From positions 3,968,001 to 4,032,000 of the forward strand of contig NZ_CP089414.1 in NCBI RefSeq assembly GCF_022394535.1: 64,000 bases of DNA, given 5' to 3'. Under the pieces are notes generated by a model that ran no database searches, was not told where the DNA came from, and was given only the letters and a program-made list of their open reading frames with translations. The stretch is from Dyella terrae (lineage in GTDB: Bacteria; Pseudomonadota; Gammaproteobacteria; Xanthomonadales; Rhodanobacteraceae). The position numbers and the translations under genes were made by a program. Shown piece after piece: positions 25,331 through 35,008 of this stretch (the first letter of the stretch is position 1; every line of letters begins with the position of its first letter).

Positions 25331-27925
25331 TTAACCCAGTGTGGCCGTAAAGGCGGAGCCGTTCCACGTAAGCAGTGCGCTCGCAAGGGGTTGGCCGCTG
25401 GCCATGCGCTGCAGAACCGCAAGCGACAGCGGCGGCAGCAGCTCACCGTCGATGCACGCATCCAGCATGCGAGCGCCATTCTCATGACGTGTACAGCGAC
25501 TACGCAGCTCGTCGGTCGCACTGGCATCTACCACCAAGGTGGCGCTATAGCGCGTGGCGAACTGAGCAATAAGGCGCTGCATGCGGGCATCGATGATCTC
25601 GCCGAGAACGCTGTCGTCCAGGTAGCGGTAGGGGACGACCTGCATGCGCGCGAGCAGGGCCGGCTTGAAGAAACGCATGATGCGCGAGCGAAGCGTCTCT
25701 TCATCCAGATCGCAGAGCGATCCATCCTGTTGGTCGAAGCCAAGGTTGGAGGTGAGGAAGAACAGGATGTTCTTGCAGTCGATCAAGCGCCCCTCGCCAT
25801 CAGCGAGCTCACCTTTGTCAAAGGCCTGATAGAAGATGTTGAGAACTTCGGGGTGGGCTTTTTCAACCTCGTCCAGCAACACCACAGCGTAGGGTCGCTG
25901 GCGAATAGCTTCGGTAAGCACGCCGCCCTCGCCGTAGCCGACATAACCGGGTGGCGCGCCGAGCAGGCGCGATACGGTGTGTTTTTCCTGGTACTCGGAC
26001 ATGTTGATGGTGGTAAGGAATTGCTTGCCACCAAACAGCACGTCGGCCAGCGCGAGTGCGGTTTCCGTCTTGCCAACGCCACTGGGCCCCACGAGAAGAA
26101 AAGCGCCGAGCGGTGTGCCGGGCCGCCGTAGATCGGCCATGGCCGTGAGCAGGTGCTTATGCACGCGCTCGATGGCGGTGTCCTGTCCTTTGACGCGTTC
26201 TCTCAGCAACGCGGGCAGGGCGCTCAAACGCTCCATGCGATCACTCGTCATGGTGTTGGCGGGTATGCCTGTCCAGTCGGCAATGACCTGCGCGATCTGC
26301 TCACGTCCGACATCGGGAAAGAGCAAAGCGCCCTCGCGCTGAAGTTCGGCTAGTTGCACCACGCTGGCGCTCAAAGCGTCACGCATGGCGTTTTCGTCAA
26401 GGGCTCCATCCTGCGGGTGGCCCTCGCCCGGTGGTTGGCGCAGTGCGATGATCTTGTCGACCAGTTGCTTCTGCTGTTCCCAGTCGTGGTGAAGCTTCTG
26501 GGCTTGCAGGGCGATCCGGCCGCGTTGGGCTTCCAGGTCGTCGATGCGCTGCGGATCGACGGCGCGGCCAAAGCGAGCATCACGCCGGAGGAGATCAATT
26601 TCGGCGACTATTTGTAACTGCTCGTGTTCCAGCGATGACAGCTTGCGTGGCGGTTCGGCAAGCGCCGTTGCGACGCGGGCACAGGCGGTATCCAGTACGT
26701 CGATGGCCTTGTCCGGTAGTTGGCGTCCCGCCAGATAGCGGGCGGACAACGTTGCCGCCGCCTGTAGCGCGTCATCTGCAATGATGACGTTGTGCGCCTT
26801 CTCATAGACCATACGCAGGCCACGCAGAATGTGCACGGCTTGCTCTTGGCTCGGTTCATCCAGCTTGACCAGTTGGAAGCGGCGTGACAGGGCGGGATCT
26901 TTCTCGAAATATTTCTTGTACTCCGACCAGGTGGTGGCGGCGATGGTGCGCAGCTCGCCACGCGCGAGTGCCGGCTTGAGGAGGTTGGCCGCATCGCTAC
27001 CACCGGCGGCATTACCGGCGCCGATGAGGGTATGGGCCTCATCGATAAACAGGATGGTGGGGCGCGGTGATGCCTTGACCTCGTCGATGACGGCTTTGAG
27101 TCGCTTCTCGAATTCGCCTTTGATGGCCGCCCCGGCTTGCAGCGCGCCAAGATCCAGTCCCCACAGTGCGACCTGTTGCAGCGGCGCGGGTACCCGACCC
27201 TCCACAATGCGCAACGCCAGACCTTCCACCACAGCGCTTTTGCCCACACCAGCGTCGCCCACCACGATGGGATTGTTTTTACGGCGACGCGAGAGGATGT
27301 CGATCATCAGATCGATCTCGCTATCACGACAGAGCACTGGGTCGATGCGGCCTTCGCGAGCCTGCGCCGTGAAATCATGGCCGTACTTGGAAAGGACGGA
27401 ATCCGCTTCGCCGGCCGGCTGTGCCAAATGTGCTGTCGATGCTTCCGGTGTTTCGGCCGAGCTGGCGAGCAGTGTGGCGAATTGCTTGCGAAACGATTCC
27501 CGGTTGATGCCATCCAGGAGGCGTATGGCTGCGAGTGGCAGATAGCGGGCAGGGTTGAGCAACGTCGCGAGCAACAGCGTGCCAGTGCGGATCATGGATT
27601 GCCCGAGCTCCAGCGAACCGAGCATCCACGCCTCCTGAAGCAGCTCCACGAGCAACGGCGAGAACGCCGGATACTGATCGTTACCACCGCTTTGCTCCGG
27701 GAACGTACTAGACAGAGCCTGTCGTGAGACATCAACGTCCAGGCCCGTCTGGCGCAGTACTAGGCGGATATCGCTCAGAGGGTTGTCTAGAAGTTTGAAC
27801 AGCAGATGCGGCACCGTTACTTCTGCGCCGCGTTGGCTGATACAGAGGCTGGCCGCTTCTTCAAGGCCATGGCGGCACGTGGGGTTCAGCCGCTCGATAA
27901 GTGTCGGTAGATCAATTCTGATCAT
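25331..27925 (-). CDS. clpV: Type VI secretion AAA+ ATPase ClpV (TssH)
   Basis: An 864-residue Clp/Hsp100 ATPase that recycles contracted TssB/TssC sheaths. The N-domain spans residues 1-150; the first AAA+ module has Walker A GDAGVGKS (223-230) and Walker B ILFIDEAH; the middle coiled coil spans about 415-520; the second module has GPSGVGKT and VLLDEVEKAH. All catalytic motifs are intact. It is the first gene of the leftward operon, divergent from tssB across a 467-bp spacer. Confidence 0.95.
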   Translation of the reverse strand: MIRIDLPTLIERLNPTCRHGLEEAASLCISQRGAEVTVPHLLFKLLDNPLSDIRLVLRQTGLDVDVSRQALSSTFPEQSGGNDQYPAFSPLLVELLQEAWMLGSLELGQSMIRTGTLLLATLLNPARYLPLAAIRLLDGINRESFRKQFATLLASSAETPEASTAHLAQPAGEADSVLSKYGHDFTAQAREGRIDPVLCRDSEIDLMIDILSRRRKNNPIVVGDAGVGKSAVVEGLALRIVEGRVPAPLQQVALWGLDLGALQAGAAIKGEFEKRLKAVIDEVKASPRPTILFIDEAHTLIGAGNAAGGSDAANLLKPALARGELRTIAATTWSEYKKYFEKDPALSRRFQLVKLDEPSQEQAVHILRGLRMVYEKAHNVIIADDALQAAATLSARYLAGRQLPDKAIDVLDTACARVATALAEPPRKLSSLEHEQLQIVAEIDLLRRDARFGRAVDPQRIDDLEAQRGRIALQAQKLHHDWEQQKQLVDKIIALRQPPGEGHPQDGALDENAMRDALSASVVQLAELQREGALLFPDVGREQIAQVIADWTGIPANTMTSDRMERLSALPALLRERVKGQDTAIERVHKHLLTAMADLRRPGTPLGAFLLVGPSGVGKTETALALADVLFGGKQFLTTINMSEYQEKHTVSRLLGAPPGYVGYGEGGVLTEAIRQRPYAVVLLDEVEKAHPEVLNIFYQAFDKGELADGEGRLIDCKNILFFLTSNLGFDQQDGSLCDLDEETLRSRIMRFFKPALLARMQVVPYRYLDDSVLGEIIDARMQRLIAQFATRYSATLVVDASATDELRSRCTRHENGARMLDACIDGELLPPLSLAVLQRMASGQPLASALLTWNGSAFTATLG

Positions 27926-28392
27926 GCAGTAAAGACTCGTCCGTTGATGTCTAGCTCACTCGTCATCTTGAGTACTGCTTTTGGACCACACCGCAGCGGC
28001 ACAACCTCACGTGGGTATGAGCATGCGTTTTGAGTCCAACAAACTAGCTAAGCATCTTGTTCGACCTACATCCATAGGACGTGTCTTGTTTTCGGCGAGG
28101 AACTTTCACGCACCACGTGACCATGGCGCGTCGGGCAATTTACTTCGTATTTTTTTTAGACTTTTCCGATTGTCGTGGTGGGTGACTATTGAGTAGCGTG
28201 CTCAACCGAATTTCTATCGTTGCACCTCTTATTCGGGCTGCTCGCGAACAGCGACACCCATCATGCAAGTCTTGCTACTTCGTTCCCCGATGACGCGAGG
28301 CTCTACGCTCTTGGATGGGCAGGCATGGCAACTCGACGAATAACGGCATAAGGGTGCTTGGCTCGTTTTTGCAGTATCCACATGGAGTTGTT
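27926..28392. promoter_or_regulatory. Divergent clpV/tssB intergenic region
   Basis: 467 bp without a gene, noticeably more AT-rich than its surroundings. Both structural T6SS operons must start here. I found no -24/-12 element with correct spacing on either strand. The nearest candidates are a weak TGG-N10-TGC match at 28012-28026 and TGGCTCG-N3-TTGCA at 28359-28373, the latter one base short and too close to the tssB start. A single half site TCGGGCAA at 28131-28138 matches the hcp enhancer palindrome. Confidence 0.6.
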
Positions 28393-28902
28393 ATGGCGAA
28401 GAAAGCAGGATCCGTCGCACCGCAGGAACGCATCAACATCAAGTACGTTCCTGCTACAGGGGACCAGCAAGCAGAGATGGAGCTTCCTCTGAAGCTGCTG
28501 GTCACGGGTGATTTCAAGGGCCATGGTGAGCACGAGGCTTTGGAGGATCGCCAAGCCGTTCGGATCGACAAGGACACGTTCGACAACGTGATGACCGAAG
28601 CCAAGCTCAACCTCAAGATGGAGGTACCTTCCGCGCTGGGCGAACGCGCAGAAGACGACACCATCAACGTTGACTTGCAGTTCAAATCGATGAAGGACTT
28701 CAGTCCCGACGCCATCGCCAAACAGGTTCCTGAACTTAGCAAACTGCTGGATCTGCGCGAGGCTTTGGTGGCGCTCAAGGGGCCGCTCGGCAATGTGCCG
28801 GCATTCCGCAAGCAGCTTCAGACGTTGCTCTCTGATGAAAAGGCGCGCGCCACGTTAGCCAGCGAGCTCAACTTGGTCCTTGACCAGCCCATCAAATCCT
28901 GA
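28393..28902 (+). CDS. tssB: Type VI sheath small subunit TssB (VipA)
   Basis: A 169-residue sheath subunit. The family core is clear: ERINIKYVPATGDQQAEMEL, LPLKLLVTGDF, then LDLREALVALKGPLGNVPAFRKQL. The ATG at 28393 has GGAG at 5-nt spacing; the frame extends upstream but without coding character. It pairs with TssC to form the contractile sheath, and its C-terminal helix is where ClpV-accessible TssC elements pack. First gene of the rightward operon. Confidence 0.95.
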   Translation: MAKKAGSVAPQERINIKYVPATGDQQAEMELPLKLLVTGDFKGHGEHEALEDRQAVRIDKDTFDNVMTEAKLNLKMEVPSALGERAEDDTINVDLQFKSMKDFSPDAIAKQVPELSKLLDLREALVALKGPLGNVPAFRKQLQTLLSDEKARATLASELNLVLDQPIKS

Positions 28903-28967
28903 GCGGTTACGGCCTCGATCGCTGAATCGTCCCGTATCACATGACATCGCGTCGTTAAGGAAAACCC

Positions 28968-30449
28968 ATGGCACAGAAGAGCACCGCGGCCGCCACGGCC
29001 ACCCCTGTTTCGTCCTCGTCGGGTCTGCTGGAGCAGATCATGGCCCACACCCGCATTGAGCCCAGCCATGAAGGCTACGCGGTCGCCGAGCGCGGCGTGG
29101 CGGCCTTCATTGCGGAAATGCTGAAGACCGACGAGCACGAGCAGCCGGTAAACAAGCAGCTGGTCGACCAGATGATCGCCGAGGTTGATCGCAAACTCAG
29201 CCAGCAGATGGACGCCATCCTCCACCAACCCGCGCTTCAAGACCTGGAGTCGGCGTGGCGTGGCCTTCAGCTTCTGGTTGAACGCACGGATTTTCGCGAG
29301 AACATTCACATCGAAGTTCTCCATGTCACCAAGGACGAGCTGCTGGAGGACTTTGAAGGCGCCGCCGACATCACCCGCAGCGGTCTCTATAAGCATGTTT
29401 ACACGGCCGGCTATGGTCAGTTCGGTGGCCAGCCAACCGCCAGCATCATCGGCAACTACACGTTCGGCCCGTCCGCGCCTGACATCAAGCTGTTGAGCTA
29501 CGTAGCATCCGTGGGCGCGATGGCGCATGCACCGTTCGTTTCGGCGGCGGGTCCGGAGTTTTTCAATCTGACCAACTTCCAGGACCTTCCTAACCTCAAG
29601 GAAGTGAAGGACATCTTTGAGGGACCGCGTTTTACGAAGTGGCGTGGCCTGCGTGAGTCGGAGGACGCACGCTACCTCGGTCTGACCATGCCGCGCTTCC
29701 TGCTTCGTCAGCCGTACGACCCACTGGAAAATCCGACTCGCAGCTTTGTGTACCGCGAAGCCATTGATGGCGACCACGCTAACTATCTGTGGGGCAATAC
29801 GGCATTTCTGATGGCTTGCCGCATCACGGAAAGCTTTGCGAAGTATCGTTGGTGTCCGAACATCATTGGCCCGCAATCCGGCGGCGCGGTGGACGATCTC
29901 CCGGTTCACCTCTACGAATCACTGGGCCAATTGCAGGCCAAGATTCCAACGGAAGTTCTGGTGTCGGATCGCAAGGAGTTCGAGCTTTCGGAGGAAGGCT
30001 TCATCCCTCTCACGATGCGCAAGGACAGCGACAACGCAGCCTTCTTCTCCGCCAATTCGGTGCAGAAGCCGAAGGTATTCGCGAAGACCGCGGAAGGGCA
30101 GCAGGCGCAGACCAACTACAAGCTGGGCACGCAGCTACCGTATATGTTCATCATCAATCGCCTGGCGCATTACATCAAAGTGCTGCAGCGCGAGCAGATC
30201 GGCAGTTGGAAGGAGCGTCAGGATCTCGAGCGCGAGCTCAACGGCTGGCTCAAGCAGTACATCGCAGATCAGGAGAATCCTTCCTCGGATGTGCGTAGCC
30301 GTCGCCCGCTGCGTGCCGCTCACATTGAGGTGCAGGACGTCGCTGGCAACCCGGGCTGGTATCAGGTCTCGATGGAGGTGCGTCCGCACTTCAAGTACAT
30401 GGGTGCCAACTTCGAGCTGTCGCTGGTGGGCCGACTGGATCGCGAATAA
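28968..30449 (+). CDS. tssC: Type VI sheath large subunit TssC (VipB)
   Basis: A 493-residue sheath protein, normal for the family. Recognisable segments include LESAWRGLQLLVERTDF, ISGVGA-equivalent YVASVGAMAHAPFVSAA, FMARPYD-equivalent FLLRQPYDPLENP, and the conserved C-terminal PGWYQVSMEVRPHFKYMGA. AAGGA precedes the ATG. It lies 65 nt after tssB and interlocks with it to build the sheath around the Hcp tube. Confidence 0.96.
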   Translation: MAQKSTAAATATPVSSSSGLLEQIMAHTRIEPSHEGYAVAERGVAAFIAEMLKTDEHEQPVNKQLVDQMIAEVDRKLSQQMDAILHQPALQDLESAWRGLQLLVERTDFRENIHIEVLHVTKDELLEDFEGAADITRSGLYKHVYTAGYGQFGGQPTASIIGNYTFGPSAPDIKLLSYVASVGAMAHAPFVSAAGPEFFNLTNFQDLPNLKEVKDIFEGPRFTKWRGLRESEDARYLGLTMPRFLLRQPYDPLENPTRSFVYREAIDGDHANYLWGNTAFLMACRITESFAKYRWCPNIIGPQSGGAVDDLPVHLYESLGQLQAKIPTEVLVSDRKEFELSEEGFIPLTMRKDSDNAAFFSANSVQKPKVFAKTAEGQQAQTNYKLGTQLPYMFIINRLAHYIKVLQREQIGSWKERQDLERELNGWLKQYIADQENPSSDVRSRRPLRAAHIEVQDVAGNPGWYQVSMEVRPHFKYMGANFELSLVGRLDRE

Positions 30450-30461
30450 GAGGGCAGCATC

Positions 30462-30890
30462 ATGCCGCGGTCCCCGGGACGGGGAAGTCTGTGGGAAAGG
30501 CTGGAGCCGGATGCACCGCCTCAGCGTATGCGGACCCGGCAGCAGATGGCGGCCGAACGGATTCATGCCGTCAAGCATCATCTGCAGTGGCTTCTCAATA
30601 CTCGTCAGGGTTGCTCGCAGAGCAGCCCTGACCTGGGTTTGAGCGATTTCAATGATGCCGCTATCGGGAGTGCGGACCTGGTGTTGCGCGTTCGCCAGGA
30701 TATCGAACGGCTGGTGGCGACGTATGAACCACGCGTGCAGGTGATGGGCGTGCGCGTCTGCCCCGACCCTGATCAGCCGCTGGACCTCCATTTCCGATTG
30801 GATTGCGTAGTTCCTGTTCACAACGCGGATGAGCAGGTCGAAATCGATCTGCTCATCCGTCATCAGGATCAGTCAGCACGTGTCGCTTAG
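30462..30890 (+). CDS. tssE: Type VI baseplate wedge protein TssE (gp25-like)
   Basis: A 142-residue gp25-like baseplate subunit. It contains SLWERLEP at the N-terminus, the helix RIHAVKHHLQWLLNTRQG, the family signature PDLGLSDFND (about 57-66) and the EPRV-containing strand (YEPRVQVMGV). It joins TssF, TssG and TssK in the wedge that primes sheath assembly. It starts 12 nt after tssC. Confidence 0.93.
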   Translation: MPRSPGRGSLWERLEPDAPPQRMRTRQQMAAERIHAVKHHLQWLLNTRQGCSQSSPDLGLSDFNDAAIGSADLVLRVRQDIERLVATYEPRVQVMGVRVCPDPDQPLDLHFRLDCVVPVHNADEQVEIDLLIRHQDQSARVA

Positions 30891-30911
30891 CCACAAGGAA
30901 AGCACGAGCCC

Positions 30912-32633
30912 ATGTCGTTACGACACAAGTTTCGCGAAGAAATGGACTATCTTCGCCGGCTTGGCCGCGAGTTCGCTAAGGACAATCCGCAACTGGCGCG
31001 ATTCCCGGGGGACGAATCGGCCGATCCGGACGTCGAGCGCTTGCTCGAAGGCTTTGCTTTTCTCACGGCCAAACTGCGCCTGAAGATCGAGGATGATTTT
31101 CCGGAGCTGACACATTCGTTGTTGCAACTGCTATGGCCGAACTATCTGCGTCCGTTGCCTAGCGCGACGATCGTGCGTTTCGACCCGATGGACCAGGCCA
31201 TCACGCAGCGGCAAGAGATACCTAAGGGAACCCGCATGCTGTCCCGGCCCGTGGATGGCGTTCAGTGCGAATTTCGTACCTGCACAAATGTCGTGCTGTA
31301 TCCCTTTCGTCTTCGCGAGGTCAGTGATGCGCACACTCGCGAGAAGTCGATCGTTCGTATTGATCTGTCGACGACGACCGAAAATGCGCTCAATACGTTC
31401 GACTGTGACCAGATCGATTTTCATTTAAGCGGCGGCGACGTCACCTCCACGACGGTGTACCTCTGGTTGGCCAAGTACCTGCACGAGATCCATCTCGTGA
31501 TAGATGGCGAGGTTCGCAAGATACCGCCGCAGCGGGTGACGTTTCCCGGATTCAATCCCGATGAGGCACTACTTCCCTATCCGAAGAATGTCTTTGATGG
31601 CTATCGGATCCTGCAGGAGTACTTCATTTTTCCGCAGCGATTTCACTTCTTCAGCCTCAATGCGCTTCGTTCGATATGGCCCGCCAAGTCTGCTACCGAC
31701 GTTCGCCTCGAGTTTCATTTCTCGCGGCCGATGCCGGCCGATATACGGCTGCGCACCGCTGATATCTCGCTGTACTGCGCGCCGGCGGTCAACCTTTTCG
31801 TCCGCGATGCAGAGCCGATTCACCTAAACGGCCACGCTGTCGATCAGCGTTTGGCCCCCACTGGTCATCGCCCTGACGCCTATGAGATTTTCAGTGTCGA
31901 CGCCGCCGATAGCTACCAGCGGGAAGCCAACGGCCAGCGCGGTCATCGGTTGCGCACCTTTCATCCGTTTGAGTCGCTGCAGCACGAGATCGAACACGCC
32001 CAGGGGCGGACGGCGCTTTACTACCGCACGCGACTTCAGCAAGCAATGACTGACGATGGCGTCGTCCATCGAATTGCCTTTGTCCGTGCCGATGAGAGGG
32101 CCTACATCGGTCAGGGCGAAACAGTGTCTCTGTCGCTGACCTGCAGTAATCGTGACTTGCCGCAGGCGCTTGGCGTGGGTGATATCTGCCTAACGACGCA
32201 GACAACGCCCATGTATGCGAGTTTCAGCAATATCACGCCGCCGACACCAGCCTATCGGCCGGTGCTGGATGGAGCGCTGCTGTGGACCCTGATCTCCAAC
32301 CTCTCGCTCAATTACCTGTCCTTGCTGTCGGCAGAACCGCTGAAGGCGGTCGTTCGCGCGTATGACTTCGCGGCGCTGCATGACATCCGGCATGCGCGTG
32401 CGACGCGCAAGCGCCTGGCCGGTGTACAGGAGGCTGTGACGCGGCCTGCCGATGTACTGATGAAGGGGTTGCCCATACGCGGGCTGAAAACGGAGCTGAA
32501 GCTCGATCAGTCGGCGTTTCTTTGCGAGGGTGACCTTTACCTCTTCGGCACGGTGTTGAGCCACTTCTTTGCGTTGTACGCCAGCATCAACTCGTTTCAT
32601 CAACTGAGACGTCATCAACGTCAGCAACAATGA
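30912..32633 (+). CDS. tssF: Type VI baseplate protein TssF
   Basis: A 573-residue TssF (VasA/ImpG). The N-terminus (FREEMDYLRRLGREFAKDNP, then ADPDVERLLEGFAFLTAKLR and LEDDFPELTHSLLQLLWPNYLRPLPS-type segments) is diagnostic. The C-terminal half ends with the conserved FLCEGDLYLFGTVLSHFFALYAS followed by INSFHQL. It forms the TssF2G wedge core with TssG. Length is typical. 21 nt after tssE. Confidence 0.95.
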   Translation: MSLRHKFREEMDYLRRLGREFAKDNPQLARFPGDESADPDVERLLEGFAFLTAKLRLKIEDDFPELTHSLLQLLWPNYLRPLPSATIVRFDPMDQAITQRQEIPKGTRMLSRPVDGVQCEFRTCTNVVLYPFRLREVSDAHTREKSIVRIDLSTTTENALNTFDCDQIDFHLSGGDVTSTTVYLWLAKYLHEIHLVIDGEVRKIPPQRVTFPGFNPDEALLPYPKNVFDGYRILQEYFIFPQRFHFFSLNALRSIWPAKSATDVRLEFHFSRPMPADIRLRTADISLYCAPAVNLFVRDAEPIHLNGHAVDQRLAPTGHRPDAYEIFSVDAADSYQREANGQRGHRLRTFHPFESLQHEIEHAQGRTALYYRTRLQQAMTDDGVVHRIAFVRADERAYIGQGETVSLSLTCSNRDLPQALGVGDICLTTQTTPMYASFSNITPPTPAYRPVLDGALLWTLISNLSLNYLSLLSAEPLKAVVRAYDFAALHDIRHARATRKRLAGVQEAVTRPADVLMKGLPIRGLKTELKLDQSAFLCEGDLYLFGTVLSHFFALYASINSFHQLRRHQRQQQ

Positions 32634-32642
32634 AAACTATCA

Positions 32643-33662
32643 ATGGCCATGGCAGATCGGCAAGCAACCACAGATCTAGCCGACATTCTGCTGGCCGGGG
32701 CGAAGAAGCATGATTTTTTTCGCCTGTTGGAGCAGTTGCACGGCTTGCATAGCGATGATCTTGAGGCGATTGATGCGGTCGAGCCCGAGCATCAACGCAT
32801 CCGCCTGAGCAGCTATGCGGGCCTGGGTTTTCCTGCGTCGGACATCATGCTTGCCGAACGTATGCCGGCCGACGCGCGTAGCGACTACCGGGTACAGGCC
32901 AGTTTCTTTGGCCTGCACGGACCCGATTCCCCCTTGCCGAGCTATTACCTGGATCGTCTGGCCTACGAGTATGGCCAAGGCGTGGGTGTTCGCCCGGCAT
33001 TTCTTGATTTCTTCAATCACCGCTTGCTGACCCTGCTGCATCAGGCATGGCGAAAATATCGTTACTACGTTCGCTTTCAGCGGGAGGCTAAAGACCGCTT
33101 TTCGCGCTACGTCTTCGCTTTGATTGGCCTCAATGACGAGGAGTTGCGTGGTGCTACGCCTATTCCCTGGAGCCGCCTGCTCAGTTATGCCGGCCTGATC
33201 GCCAGCCGTAGCCGTTCGCCATCCGTGGTTGCCGGCATCATTGCGCATTGCTTCGACCTGACCGCCGTCCGCATCCAGGAATTTGAGCAACGGTATATGG
33301 ACGTTCCGGAAGCGCAACGTCTCTCGCTGGGAAAGCGCAACGGCGTGTTGGGCGACAGCTTCGTGATCGGTAGCCGAGTTCGCACCCGGCACAGCAAGTT
33401 CACTATCGTCATTCCCGACCTGGATCAGTCGCGTTTTCGCGAGTTTCTTCCCAGTGGCGAAAACTTCGACCGTCTGCGGAAGTTGATCGACTTTCTGCTT
33501 CGCGACCCATCCGCCTATGACCTGGAGCTGGGGCTGAGGCAGGAGGAAGTGCCGCCCTTCAACCTTGGCAAGCACGGCGGCAGTCATCTCGGCTGGACCA
33601 GCTTTGTGGATCAAAAGGGCCTTCGCAAGGCATCCCGTGTTCGTATCAAGGTGCGCCTATGA
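32643..33662 (+). CDS. tssG: Type VI baseplate protein TssG
   Basis: A 339-residue TssG (VasB/ImpH). Motifs in order: FFRLLEQLHGL, IRLSSYAGLGFPASDI, ASFFGLHGPDSPLPSYYLD, FLDFFNHRLLTLLHQAWRKY and LLSYAGLIASRSRSPS. The C-terminal DUF1305-like part ends LGWTSFVDQK. Two in-frame ATGs (32643, 32649) are available; neither has a strong ribosome-binding site, consistent with coupling to tssF 9 nt upstream. Its stop overlaps the FHA gene start (ATGA). Confidence 0.95.
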   Translation: MAMADRQATTDLADILLAGAKKHDFFRLLEQLHGLHSDDLEAIDAVEPEHQRIRLSSYAGLGFPASDIMLAERMPADARSDYRVQASFFGLHGPDSPLPSYYLDRLAYEYGQGVGVRPAFLDFFNHRLLTLLHQAWRKYRYYVRFQREAKDRFSRYVFALIGLNDEELRGATPIPWSRLLSYAGLIASRSRSPSVVAGIIAHCFDLTAVRIQEFEQRYMDVPEAQRLSLGKRNGVLGDSFVIGSRVRTRHSKFTIVIPDLDQSRFREFLPSGENFDRLRKLIDFLLRDPSAYDLELGLRQEEVPPFNLGKHGGSHLGWTSFVDQKGLRKASRVRIKVRL

Positions 33663-35008
33663 CTGTTACCGCCGTTTCGCACCACGTGATGCTCGTGGTC
33701 ACAAACCCCCAGTCTCTCCAGCACGGCAGTACGCCCCGCCATCGTTTCGACCGCACCGGCGGCACAATCGGTTGCCGTGCTGCCAATTGGATTCTTGCAG
33801 ATCGTCAGGATCGCATTGAACCCATCCATTGTGAGATCTGCCTCGAAGATGGTCATTTTTGCGTGGTTGATCGATCCGGCCAGACGCATATCAATGGCGC
33901 TCACGCGCCCATCGGGCTCGGTGTTGGCGCGCGTCTTAGTGAAGGCGACACGCTTCTCGTCGGTCCCTATGTACTGACAGTGCATCTTCATGACGTTGAA
34001 GATGCGTCAGGTGATCCATCGTCATCCAGCGTTGACGAGTTATTCGGCGGACAAGGGCATGACTTGCTCGGTGCAGTGGGCGATGTGTTCCAGGCATCGG
34101 CGACGCCGGCCCCCATGCAGGAGGGACTGGCCGCCTTTCACGCGCTATCGGTGCCTGATGCTAGTCGCACGGACCTCGACCCTCTCCATGCGTTGGATGC
34201 CGCGGAGCGTGAAGCGGCGCCGCTAGCACTTGGCCCACTCGATCCTACCCACTATGGCCTGTCGCCATCCAAATCACAGGCGGACCTAGGCGCCACTCGC
34301 TTTGAGGCGGTGCACGGCGCACCCCCTATTCATTCTGGAGAAATACCCATGACCCAACGACGTATGGATACGACACAGGCCGAGCACTGGATGTCGACGC
34401 AGCAGTCCAGTGGTGGTGACCCACGCCAGCTGGTAATACCCCTGCTGGAGGGGTTCGGTACGTCGCTGGGCTCGGTGGACGGTCCGATGGCCTATCGCTT
34501 GTTGCTGGAATGCGGTCAGGCGCTACAGGCGGCCGTGCTGGGACTCACTGCGTTGTACCGTGCGCCTGCGGGGAGCGATGACCGGTTGGCGCTGCTGGGT
34601 CGGACGTTGCAGCCCATCGAGGACAACCCGCTGCGGCTCGGCCTGAACTACGAAGATACCGCTCGCGCGCTCTTCGGTAGCGATCGGAGCGTCGTACACC
34701 TGTCGGCCAAGGCGGCGGTGGAAGAGAGTCTGGCGCAGGTGCGGAATCATCAGGAGGCTATCGTGCAGGCCATTAGCGCCGGACTGGACGCACTGCTTCG
34801 CTCCTTCTCGCCAGACGCGTTGTTGCAGCGCTTCCAGCGCTATCAACCTGACCCGGCGCAGGCATCTGATACCGACGACTGGGCGTGGCGGATGTACACG
34901 CACTATTTCAACGAACTGGCCTCTTCGCGGCAGTTGGGTTTTGAAAAGCTGTTCTGGGAAGTGTTTGAACAAGCTTATGACCGTGCGCTTCGCGCGGAGG
35001 CGCAATGA
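33659..35008 (+). CDS. tagH: T6SS-associated FHA-domain protein (ImpI/VasC/TagH-like)
   Basis: 449 residues. The N-terminal FHA domain (about 15-105) has the typical GGTIGCRAANWILAD, then HCEICLEDGHFCVVDRSGQT and HINGAH order, with the phosphothreonine-binding Arg/Ser/Asn positions roughly in place. A variable acidic linker (about 110-225) leads to the FHA-associated C-terminal domain (about 255-440: LLEGFGTSLGSVDGPMAYRL, ALFGS, FSPDALLQRF, FWEVFEQAY). It is coupled at both ends by ATGA overlaps to tssG and tssJ. No Ser/Thr kinase or phosphatase gene is in the window, so its partner phosphoprotein is unknown. Confidence 0.9.
   Translation: MTVTAVSHHVMLVVTNPQSLQHGSTPRHRFDRTGGTIGCRAANWILADRQDRIEPIHCEICLEDGHFCVVDRSGQTHINGAHAPIGLGVGARLSEGDTLLVGPYVLTVHLHDVEDASGDPSSSSVDELFGGQGHDLLGAVGDVFQASATPAPMQEGLAAFHALSVPDASRTDLDPLHALDAAEREAAPLALGPLDPTHYGLSPSKSQADLGATRFEAVHGAPPIHSGEIPMTQRRMDTTQAEHWMSTQQSSGGDPRQLVIPLLEGFGTSLGSVDGPMAYRLLLECGQALQAAVLGLTALYRAPAGSDDRLALLGRTLQPIEDNPLRLGLNYEDTARALFGSDRSVVHLSAKAAVEESLAQVRNHQEAIVQAISAGLDALLRSFSPDALLQRFQRYQPDPAQASDTDDWAWRMYTHYFNELASSRQLGFEKLFWEVFEQAYDRALRAEAQ

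Noticed and set aside
28012..28026. Possible -24/-12 site upstream of tssB
   Set aside because: Only GG and TGC match at correct spacing; the conserved C-A-C-G and TT bases are missing.
28359..28373. TGGCTCG...TTGCA resembling a sigma-54 promoter just before tssB
   Set aside because: Spacing is one base short, and the start would fall on the tssB ribosome-binding site.
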